Source of the DNA: a bacterium
GTDB lineage: Bacteria; CSSED10-310; JAJRTK01
NCBI GenBank assembly: GCA_024278345.1
Contig: JAJRTK010000470.1
Location: 1-5,398, forward strand
Length of the DNA stretch: 5,398 nucleotides
Direction: 5' to 3'
Under the pieces are notes generated by a model. The model saw only the letters and a list, made by a program, of their open reading frames with translations, made no database searches and was not told where the DNA came from. A program made the position numbers and the translations under genes. Below are positions 1 through 5,398 of the stretch, in pieces. The first letter of the stretch is position 1. Each line of letters opens with the position of its first letter.

Positions 1-1900
1 AGCCCGCGTAGATGATCCGTGGGTCGGAGGCCGAGGCGGCCAGAGCACTGATGGAGCTTTCGGCGCCACACAAGTTGTCCGAGCTTACTTCCCAGTTGTC
101 ACCGAGATCTTTACTGATCAAGATTCGGTTCGTTCCGGCGATGAGAGTGGCGCCATCGCCGGGATGCACAAGGTAGGGGGCGATGAAGAGCCGCGGATCG
201 TCCTTCCATGGTCCGGTGATCTCTTTGCCTCCTTGAGGATCGCCTCGGGCGATGCTCAAAAAGGGGACAGAAGCAAAGAAGACTTGGGGATTGGACGAAG
301 GGAAGCCGGTATACCCGCCATCGCCACCAAGAGGCATGCTCCATTGCGCCCCGGCGTTCTCGGTGATGTGGGTTCCGTTGTCCTGGCTTCCAGCCACGAT
401 GGTGTCGGGCGATTGAGGATGAACGGAGAGATCGTAGTATTGAGTGACGCTGATTCCGTGACTGCGGCGCTCCCAACTGCCGCCGCCATCGCCAGTGACA
501 TAGATCCCGCCATCCGTGGCAACCCAGATCCTGCCATCCGCGTCAATGGCGAAAGCATGCTGGTCGGCATGAACATATCGCGGATTTTTGAGATCCTGGG
601 GTCGTTCCGCTTGGGTGTACATCAGTTTCCAGTCCGTGAGCTTTTCAAAGCTTTTGCCACCATCCCTTGTCCGCTGCACATCCAGGCCTCCTAGCAAAAG
701 AAGATCTGGGTTGGAACGATCAACGGCAAGGGCATTTCCGTACCAGCACTGCGTCTGGCAATAGTTGGGAGCTCCGTCCAACTTTTCCCAAGAATCGCCT
801 CCGTTGTCACTTCGATACAATCCCAAGAGTCCTTCTTGGAGCTCTTTGGCTCCAATGCCCACATAGAGCCGGTCTGGATTGGACGGCGCGATGGCCAATG
901 TCGAGCGAATCGTCATGGCCCCGTACGGCAGTCCGCTGGTCAGGAGTGACCAGCTTTGGCCCCCATTATCGGACCGATAGACACCGCCGCCGAAGAAGGT
1001 TGCGTAGAGCCGATCCGGACGGCTTCGATGACCCAGGATTTGCGAACAATGCTGGTTCGAGGGCAGGCCTCCCCCGACGATCTGAAAGGTCCGGCCTCCG
1101 TCTTTCGACAGCATGACACCCTGATCCGCCGCCAGGAAGATCCGGCCGCCGCCCGCCCGAGGAATCCAGATCTGGCGAATGTGGGGGCTCGGATTCGAAA
1201 GAAGAGTCCAGCTTTGGCCCCCGTCGTGACTCTTGAGCAAACCGCAGCCGCGGAGATCATCAAAACCGAAGCTCCCTTCGCCGGTCCCCAAATAGATCGC
1301 CTCGGGATCCCCCGGATCCAAAGCCACGGAGCCCACGGAAAGCGAGCATTCTCCATCGGTGAGAGGTTTCCAGCTCAGCCCACCATCCGTCGTTTTCCAA
1401 AGGCCCCCGCCAGCCGCCCCCGCGTAGAGGATCTTCGGATTCGCCGGGTGAGTCGCAAGGGATGTGATCCGTCCCGGTAGCCCCGCGGAGGGACCCAACT
1501 CTTGCCATTCGGTTTTTCCCACCGAACGGAGCCGGGGCAGGCGAAGAGAAATCTCCCGCAACATCGATTCGCGCCATTTCACCGGAGTCTTCCAGTTGCC
1601 AGGGTAGCTTCGGACAAGGCGCCATTGGATTTCTCTGAGCACTGGCTTAGTCAAGGCGCCGGAACTCAGCAGAGTCACCAGGTCTCTTCCGGAACCCGAG
1701 GGCCGTATGGCGACATCCTTGAGGGCTGGTTGCATGTAAAAAGCCGCCACCGCCGGATCCACCTCTTCTCCCTGGATTTCTAGAGGCAACGGAGCCGCCA
1801 GGCTTCCAGAGGAAAAGAGTATTCCCAGAAGAACCGCGCCGATGATGAAAGATCCCTGAGCTCTTCCCCTCAAGGGTTTGGGTGGAGATTGCACCGTCAT
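1..1900 (-). CDS. Secreted Asp-box (BNR/sortilin-type) beta-propeller protein, 3' part missing
   Basis: The reading frame starts at ATG 1900 and stays open for 633 codons to the left edge, so the C-terminus is outside the window. The N-terminus is a signal peptide: a basic stretch (residues 8-14), a hydrophobic core (about 18-34) and a likely cleavage site near SLA-A/P (about 35-37). Residues 40-130 are an unrecognised region. The propeller begins with the family-typical segment WQELGPSAGLPGRI (132-145). Nine Asp-box motifs (S/T-x-D/N-x-G-x-x-W/F) start at about residues 170, 224, 265, 310, 364, 411, 469, 513 and 596. Other hallmarks of bacterial WD40/YVTN/BNR-like sortilin-type proteins are QCWYGNALAVD (385-394), HADQHAFAID (444-453), ATDGGIY (461-467), QDNGT (506-510) and GGDGGY (525-530). 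Cys381 and Cys385 could form a disulfide. Annotation pipelines often call such proteins glycosyl hydrolase because GH74 enzymes share the fold, but I see no assignable catalytic residues. It lies 123 bases downstream of the other minus-strand gene, with no clear terminator between. Export and fold are well supported; function is unknown. Confidence 0.93.
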   Translation of the reverse strand, partial: MTVQSPPKPLRGRAQGSFIIGAVLLGILFSSGSLAAPLPLEIQGEEVDPAVAAFYMQPALKDVAIRPSGSGRDLVTLLSSGALTKPVLREIQWRLVRSYPGNWKTPVKWRESMLREISLRLPRLRSVGKTEWQELGPSAGLPGRITSLATHPANPKILYAGAAGGGLWKTTDGGLSWKPLTDGECSLSVGSVALDPGDPEAIYLGTGEGSFGFDDLRGCGLLKSHDGGQSWTLLSNPSPHIRQIWIPRAGGGRIFLAADQGVMLSKDGGRTFQIVGGGLPSNQHCSQILGHRSRPDRLYATFFGGGVYRSDNGGQSWSLLTSGLPYGAMTIRSTLAIAPSNPDRLYVGIGAKELQEGLLGLYRSDNGGDSWEKLDGAPNYCQTQCWYGNALAVDRSNPDLLLLGGLDVQRTRDGGKSFEKLTDWKLMYTQAERPQDLKNPRYVHADQHAFAIDADGRIWVATDGGIYVTGDGGGSWERRSHGISVTQYYDLSVHPQSPDTIVAGSQDNGTHITENAGAQWSMPLGGDGGYTGFPSSNPQVFFASVPFLSIARGDPQGGKEITGPWKDDPRLFIAPYLVHPGDGATLIAGTNRILISKDLGDNWEVSSDNLCGAESSISALAASASDPRIIYAG

Positions 1901-1908
1901 TTCTCTGT

Positions 1909-1914
1909 TCCTCC
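1909..1914 (-). promoter_or_regulatory. Shine-Dalgarno site of the Asp-box protein gene
   Basis: On the minus strand GGAGGA lies 8 bases upstream of ATG 1900. Strong match and normal spacing fix this start, which also places a good signal peptide at the N-terminus. Confidence 0.8.
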
Positions 1915-2023
1915 AGTCTTGCCGGTGATGAATTCCCTGGATTGCCCAGTTCACCAAGAAAGGCTCCATTGGAAAGTTCTTTTTTGTGTTGGTTTCCGCT
2001 CCCATCGGTCGCAGCCGCTCCCG

Positions 2024-3952
2024 CTACTCGCCTTTCATTGACCGCGGTTCCTCATGGTTCCAAGAGGGTTCATGGGGATCGCCATCCAGCACCAACGGCC
2101 ACTGAATCGCTGGATTCGCTAGCTCGAGAACCCAAAGCTCTCTCCGTTGGTCATCCCCATCCTTGTTTCCTTGTAGTACCCGTACAAATGCCACGTACTT
2201 CCCATCCCCGGAAACCGTCGGCGACTCAATCCGCTCGTTGTACAGCTCCGTGATCCGCGCTTCCTTTTTATTCGCAAAATCGTAGAAATATAAATCCCCT
2301 CCGCAATAGGTGCCAGTGGAATCGCAGGAACGCCGGACAAAAACGAAACCGCTGCCGTCTGGAAGCCAGGCGGGGCTCTTCGGCGCCCAATCTCCACTTC
2401 CTTCTCGAACTGCAATGGGTGCCTTGTTGGGAGCTGCCATCCAGATTGCCTGTTCCAAATTTTTCCCCTGAGCCTCGTACAGAAGGCGATCATCCACGGG
2501 CGACAAGGCCGGATCGGTTCCGCGAAGCGCTCCTCCAGTCGTTGGCATCCATAGTCTGGGTGTGCCATCTACGAGGGCAGTCATGAACAAGCCTTTATCG
2601 CCAGTAAAAAGGAGCTCTTTCCCCTCGTGACTCCAGGTGGGTGCGCTCAAGATCTCCCCTTCGACTCCACCCTCGTCGATGACGATCTCTCCATCCATCT
2701 CGATTTCGTTGTCCGCCTCTACATCGACGCCGTTTTCCGGAGGTTCCCAGGTTTTTCGGCCGATTCGCGCCACAATCCACTGATTGACGCCCTCCCCGAG
2801 ATCGACGACCTCATCCAAAACGAACCGAGCCCGTTTTCCTGGAGCAACGCTGACGCTGTGACTGAATCTGGAACCTTGGGCGTAGACGAGGACGATTTTC
2901 GTCTCCGGCGTGGCGTTGCGTATGGTTCCCATAACCACTCCGATCTCCCTTGAATCAGACATGGCTTGGTTCCGGGATGGCGGATTTGTCAGCTTCTTTA
3001 GGCCTTCATCACTCAGGCCCCAGATTTCCGAGGTCCGTCGGGAGTAGTGAGGTTCCAGGTCGCTGGGAAAGGCCAAGATTTCTCCGTCAGGACTCCAGCT
3101 TGCCCCAGGGGAATTCCCCTCCAGATCGAGAAGAATACCTGAATGCGCCCCATCGGGACTGATACATCTAAGACTGGTTTGCGCCGCTTCGGGATCGCCG
3201 GAAGAAGTCTCACTCCGTTGGGATGCCAAATAAGCGATCATTCCCGTGAGGCGCGGGTAATCCAGTTTCCCGTTGACCCGGTACGTCACGTTGTCGATGT
3301 CTAGTTCCACACCTTCCCCTTCGAAGCGAAGGAGGAGATAGAAAGGTTTCGCCTCGCTCCTTCCGCGGCTCAGCATGGAGAGTTGCCGGTTGTCAAGAGA
3401 GACGACGATGCGACGCCAATAGGAGTCCAGTCGGGTAGAACGGTTGAATTTGAACAGAGTCGAGAGAAGAGAATATCTTCCCTCATCGTCCAGCGTGACG
3501 AGGCTTGCCTCGAAGAGGTGGAGCATGCTTCCTCGTCTTTTGGTGATTTCGAATCGGTAATCGAGGCCAAAATTACCTTGCCGGACTGTGGTGGGGGGAT
3601 AGACTTCTTGGATCAGATAACCCGGAGCGGAAAAATGGGCTCCCCAGCCTCCAGGATTTCGGCTCGCCCGACCATCAGGCCCGGGGGCCAGCGTACCACT
3701 CCGCTGGGCAATCCCGGCCCAGGCGGCCCTTTTTTGCTCGAAATCACCGTTGCGGAGAAGGTGCAATCCGTGGACTTCCAGCAGTCCGCCAGACCCAGGT
3801 TGGCAGATTCTGGACAAGCGACGCTCCGCATCCATTGTTTCTTCTACCTCCTTTCCCTTGTCTCCAGCAGCTTTGTTTTTCTTACCAGCTTCGCTAGCGG
3901 TCCCTCCGAAGATCAGTATTACCAGGAAGAGAGTTTGCATCCAGCATTTCAT
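2024..3952 (-). CDS. Secreted protein with jelly-roll-like domain and PD40/TolB-type propeller
   Basis: The protein has 642 residues and is complete, ending in TAG at 2024-2026. I chose ATG 3952 because AAGGAGGT lies 6 bases upstream and the product opens with a signal peptide: MKCWMQ, a hydrophobic core at residues 7-17, and likely cleavage after TASEA (about 22). There is no lipobox cysteine. A lysine- and glutamate-rich linker (23-45) follows. Residues about 58-228 resemble a carbohydrate-binding-type jelly roll, from LLRNGDFEQ..W (65-78) to the closing strand ELDIDNVTY (216-224). PD40/WD40-like blades follow: SWSPDGEILAF (285-295), PTWSHEGKELLFTG (438-451), PALSPVDDRLLY (481-492), PAWLPDGSGFVFVR (527-540), PTVSGDGKYVAFVR (578-591), and a terminal half-blade EPSWNHEEP (628-636) that may close the ring. 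Between the first two blades lies a roughly 100-residue beta-rich insert (about 330-430), ending in an acidic stretch (410-432). Cys543 and Cys550 are placed to form a disulfide. The protein is probably periplasmic or extracellular and involved in binding. I do not recognise a named family for the whole architecture; the ligand is unknown. Confidence 0.92.
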   Translation of the reverse strand: MKCWMQTLFLVILIFGGTASEAGKKNKAAGDKGKEVEETMDAERRLSRICQPGSGGLLEVHGLHLLRNGDFEQKRAAWAGIAQRSGTLAPGPDGRASRNPGGWGAHFSAPGYLIQEVYPPTTVRQGNFGLDYRFEITKRRGSMLHLFEASLVTLDDEGRYSLLSTLFKFNRSTRLDSYWRRIVVSLDNRQLSMLSRGRSEAKPFYLLLRFEGEGVELDIDNVTYRVNGKLDYPRLTGMIAYLASQRSETSSGDPEAAQTSLRCISPDGAHSGILLDLEGNSPGASWSPDGEILAFPSDLEPHYSRRTSEIWGLSDEGLKKLTNPPSRNQAMSDSREIGVVMGTIRNATPETKIVLVYAQGSRFSHSVSVAPGKRARFVLDEVVDLGEGVNQWIVARIGRKTWEPPENGVDVEADNEIEMDGEIVIDEGGVEGEILSAPTWSHEGKELLFTGDKGLFMTALVDGTPRLWMPTTGGALRGTDPALSPVDDRLLYEAQGKNLEQAIWMAAPNKAPIAVREGSGDWAPKSPAWLPDGSGFVFVRRSCDSTGTYCGGDLYFYDFANKKEARITELYNERIESPTVSGDGKYVAFVRVLQGNKDGDDQRRELWVLELANPAIQWPLVLDGDPHEPSWNHEEPRSMKGE

Positions 3953-3958
3953 ATCTTG

Positions 3959-3966
3959 ACCTCCTT
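3959..3966 (-). promoter_or_regulatory. Strong Shine-Dalgarno site deciding the start of the 642-residue protein
   Basis: AAGGAGGT on the minus strand is a near-complete match to the 16S rRNA anti-Shine-Dalgarno sequence and lies 6 bases from ATG 3952. An in-frame ATG at 3985 lies upstream of this site, would put 11 polar residues before the signal peptide, and is therefore not the start. Confidence 0.85.
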
Positions 3967-4161
3967 CACCCGAAGCTCCCAACACGGCTCTGCCGCAGCG
4001 CCTGATCGATCATCTCCCCCGGCCTTCTCGCCGGGCGGATCCTCATCATCGCCCCAGGTACTCCGCCACAGTCTATGCTATCATCCCATAGGTGAAAATG
4101 AAGATAACGGCTGGAACTGTTTCCGGCACGGATGATCGAGTCCCTTCTTTCTCCCAACATC

Positions 4162-4166
4162 AAGGA
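4162..4166 (+). promoter_or_regulatory. Shine-Dalgarno site supporting the GTG start of the nucleotidase
   Basis: AAGGA lies 9 bases before GTG 4176. A competing site, AGGTG (4090-4094), lies only 3 bases before ATG 4098 and is less well placed. Homology at the N-terminus also favours GTG 4176. Confidence 0.5.
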
Positions 4167-4175
4167 ATCAAGCTC

Positions 4176-5150
4176 GTGCTGGAACGCGAAAAAAGAACTG
4201 CCGTGAAGATCGTTCGCGATGCCTGCCGCTTGGCGATTTCTATCCAGAAAGCCACGGTTTCCCCAGAGACTCTCATCAAGCGGGATCGCTCTCCCGTGAC
4301 CGCCGCCGATTTTGGTGTTCAAGCGTTGGTCTCCATGCTGCTCCAGGAAGCCTTTCCAGGCGATCCCATCGTGGCCGAGGAAGAATCTTCCGAGCTCGCC
4401 TTACCGGGGAATGAGGCACTCCGAGAAACCGTTTTCGAAGCCGTAGAACTGGTGCTTCCCGGTCGCGGGCCACGGGAAATCGTGGAAGCCGTAGCACGAG
4501 CTTGCTCCGCGGGGGGGCGGGCAGGCCGGTTTTGGGTTCTCGATCCCATCGACGGAACCAAAGGATTTCTTCGAGGCGACCAATATGCCATCGCCCTGGC
4601 TCTCGTGGAGGATGGACGGTGCGTGCTCGGCGTTCTTGGATGCCCGAACTTGCCCGCGGATCTCGCCCACCCCGATGGTGAGCGCGGCAGCCTCTTTGTG
4701 GCGGTTTCTGGCCAGGGCGCCACGAGTTGGAGCCTCTCCCAAGAAACAGAAGAACCCATCCATGTCGCCGATCCGAAAAATTCCTCCGACGCTGTCCTGT
4801 GCGAATCTTACGAATCGGCCCACTCCTCCCATGATCAGGCAGCCAGGATCGCTTTGAAACTGGGAATCATGCGGCCGCCAGTTCGCATCGACAGCCAGTG
4901 TAAATACGCCGTCGTTGCCCGGGGCGACGCCGCCATCTACTTGCGTCTGCCATCCAAGGGGTACTCGGAGAAAATCTGGGACCACGCCGCGGGCTCCATC
5001 CTGGTCACCGAGGCCGGAGGCCGCGTCACCGACCTTTGGGGCAGGCCCTTAGACTTCGGTGGCGGCCAGTACCTCCCTGAACCGGGAGTGATCGCCACCT
5101 GCGGCAAAATTCACGATTCCGTCGTCGAGGCTGTTGGCAAAGGCGGTTGA
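4176..5150 (+). CDS. 3'(2'),5'-bisphosphate nucleotidase, HAL2/Met22/SAL1 type
   Basis: This enzyme removes the 3'-phosphate of PAP (3'-phosphoadenosine 5'-phosphate) to give AMP, clearing the by-product of sulfotransfer and sulfate assimilation. It belongs to the Mg-dependent, typically lithium-sensitive inositol monophosphatase superfamily and acts in the cytoplasm. From GTG 4176 the product has 324 residues. Metal-site motifs are SPVTAAD (Asp45), VAEEES (about Glu68-70), DPIDGT (Asp123 and Asp126) and KIWDHAAG (Asp269). HAL2-specific signatures are GFLRGDQYAIALAL (about 130-143), LGVLGCPNLP (151-160), AHSSHD (215-220) and DSQCKYAV (239-246). Bacterial CysQ typically has DPLDGTKEF followed by unrelated sequence instead. 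I chose GTG 4176 because MLEREKRTAV matches the usual N-terminus of HAL2 (MALEREL...) and Asp45/Glu68 fall near HAL2 Asp49/Glu72. GTG 4092 or ATG 4098 would add 28 or 26 residues with no family counterpart. The gene stands alone, divergent from the propeller genes, with no sulfur-assimilation gene beside it. The family is secure and the start less so. Confidence 0.93.
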   Translation: MLEREKRTAVKIVRDACRLAISIQKATVSPETLIKRDRSPVTAADFGVQALVSMLLQEAFPGDPIVAEEESSELALPGNEALRETVFEAVELVLPGRGPREIVEAVARACSAGGRAGRFWVLDPIDGTKGFLRGDQYAIALALVEDGRCVLGVLGCPNLPADLAHPDGERGSLFVAVSGQGATSWSLSQETEEPIHVADPKNSSDAVLCESYESAHSSHDQAARIALKLGIMRPPVRIDSQCKYAVVARGDAAIYLRLPSKGYSEKIWDHAAGSILVTEAGGRVTDLWGRPLDFGGGQYLPEPGVIATCGKIHDSVVEAVGKGG

Positions 5151-5209
5151 AAGCCAGGTGCCAAGAAACAAAGAGGAAGCCGCGCAGCATACAAATATGT
5201 GGGCTGGGA

Positions 5210-5235
5210 TCCCGTTGCCCTTCGTTGCAACGGGA
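5210..5235 (+). terminator. 9-bp perfect stem-loop after the nucleotidase gene
   Basis: TCCCGTTGC (5210-5218) pairs perfectly with GCAACGGGA (5227-5235) around an 8-base loop, starting 60 bases after the stop codon. Its position suggests transcript ending or 3'-end protection. No U-tract follows, so it is not a standard intrinsic terminator. A 10-bp palindrome, GAGCTAGCTC, follows at 5240-5249. Confidence 0.4.
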
Positions 5236-5248
5236 AGATGAGCTAGCT

Positions 5249-5281
5249 CCCTGGTGGGTGCAGGGTGAAGCCCTGCCAGGG
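5249..5281. repeat. Bulged inverted repeat (5 + 6 bp stem)
   Basis: The inner stem GCAGGG (5260-5265) / CCCTGC (5271-5276) closes a 5-base loop. The outer stem CCCTG (5249-5253) / CAGGG (5277-5281) stacks on it, leaving a 6-base bulge (5254-5259) on the 5' side. It is the second in a chain of three hairpins and has the shape of an extragenic repeat (REP-like) or a folded RNA. Function unknown. Confidence 0.5.
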
Positions 5282-5285
5282 GACG

Positions 5286-5300
5286 GGGGACGGAGTCCCC
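5286..5300. repeat. Short GC hairpin next to the tandem repeat
   Basis: GGGGAC (5286-5291) and GTCCCC (5295-5300) form a 6-bp perfect stem around the triloop GGA. A second GGGGAC copy at 5279-5284 could pair with the same right arm instead, giving a switchable structure. It ends 6 bases before the 28-bp tandem repeat. No U-tract follows. Confidence 0.5.
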
Positions 5301-5306
5301 GGACAA

Positions 5307-5398
5307 CCGCCGAGCAGAGCGAGGCGCGAACCCCCCGCCGAGCAGAGCGAGGCGCGAACCCCCCGCCGAGCAGAGCGAGGCGCGAACCCCCCGCCGAG
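5307..5398. repeat. Perfect 28-bp tandem repeat, three full units and part of a fourth, cut by window edge
   Basis: Units begin at 5307, 5335, 5363 and 5391. The first three are identical over all 28 bases, and the last 8 bases of the window match the start of a fourth. The unit begins CCGCCGAGCAGAGCGAGG and ends in GAACCCC. It contains a short CGCC/GGCG inverted pair around an 11-base loop. The period is not a multiple of three, so it does not encode a protein repeat. There are no unique spacers, so it is not a CRISPR array. Perfect identity points to recent expansion by slippage or recombination. The true copy number lies outside the window. Confidence 0.93.

Larger units (their letters stand above)
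3953..4175. promoter_or_regulatory. Divergent intergenic region, probable promoters in both directions
   Basis: This stretch separates the minus-strand gene starting at 3952 from the plus-strand nucleotidase, so promoters for both should lie here. It holds the 10-bp palindrome TGATCGATCA (4003-4012) and a 6-bp GC stem, CCCGGC (4018-4023) with GCCGGG (4030-4035), around a 6-base loop. AT-rich hexamers that could be plus-strand -10 boxes are TATGCT (4074-4079) and TATCAT (4079-4084). Neither has a convincing -35 box at the right distance. The promoter function is inferred from gene orientation, not from a clear consensus. Confidence 0.35.

Noticed and set aside
956-1480. Open plus-strand frame of 174 codons antisense to the Asp-box gene
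   Set aside because: The minus strand here encodes regularly spaced Asp boxes. The plus-strand product has no motif, and long antisense frames are expected in GC-rich coding DNA.
1901-2023. Searched for a terminator or promoter between the two minus-strand genes
   Set aside because: No stem-loop with a U-tract in the minus sense and no convincing -35/-10 pair was found. An A-rich run near 1980 is not a terminator in that direction.
3966-4083. Possible small minus-strand gene ending at the ribosome binding site of the 642-residue protein (tail MMRIRPARRPGEM...)
   Set aside because: Its stop overlaps the ribosome binding site, as a coupled leader peptide might. But it has no good ribosome binding site of its own, no recognisable motif, and the frame continues into the nucleotidase antisense strand.
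3383-4135. Open plus-strand frame of 250 codons antisense to the 642-residue protein
   Set aside because: It lies almost wholly over a minus-strand gene with a signal peptide, strong ribosome binding site and recognisable propeller motifs. The antisense product shows no domain and has a low-complexity, serine-rich tail.
4401-4985. Open minus-strand frame of 194 codons across the nucleotidase
   Set aside because: It overlaps all the catalytic motifs of the nucleotidase on the other strand, and its own product is unrecognisable.
5049-5306. Open minus-strand frame of 85 codons at the right end
   Set aside because: It crosses the three hairpins and the end of the nucleotidase, has no domain and is best explained as chance.
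5307-5398. Regular 28-base period suggesting a CRISPR array
   Set aside because: All 28 bases repeat, leaving no unique spacers, and no cas gene is present. It is a plain tandem repeat.

Overview
The window is a moderately GC-rich bacterial segment with three protein-coding genes and a structured, repetitive, non-coding right end. The two large minus-strand products carry Sec-type signal peptides and are built from beta-propeller repeats. All three genes have readable Shine-Dalgarno sites, including a near-perfect AAGGAGGT. The Asp-box family seen here is common in environmental bacteria such as Acidobacteriota, Bacteroidota and Planctomycetota. Taxonomy cannot be fixed from this sequence, and Acidobacteriota-like is only a guess.

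Layout. (1) Bases 1-1900, minus strand, hold the first 633 codons of a secreted Asp-box (BNR/sortilin-type) propeller protein that runs off the left edge. (2) Bases 2024-3952, minus strand, hold a complete 642-residue secreted protein: a jelly-roll-like N-terminal domain, then a TolB/PD40-type propeller interrupted by a second beta-rich, acidic insert. It lies 123 bases upstream of the first gene on the same strand, with no clear terminator between them, so the two may be co-transcribed. (3) Bases 3953-4175 are a divergent intergenic region with a 10-bp palindrome and a 6-bp GC stem. (4) Bases 4176-5150, plus strand, hold a HAL2/Met22/SAL1-type 3'(2'),5'-bisphosphate nucleotidase that degrades PAP. 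(5) Bases 5151-5398 are non-coding: three stem-loops in a row (5210-5300), then a perfect 28-bp tandem repeat of three full units and part of a fourth, running off the right edge.

How the genes relate. The two minus-strand genes look like a pair of exported, propeller-based proteins, probably for binding or surface/periplasmic work. No catalytic residues could be assigned to either. The nucleotidase is a cytoplasmic housekeeping enzyme of sulfur and nucleotide metabolism. It is divergent and probably not functionally tied to them.

The least explained parts are the domain architecture of the 642-residue protein and the hairpin-plus-tandem-repeat block at the right end. No mobile-element gene, CRISPR array, tRNA or rRNA was recognised.
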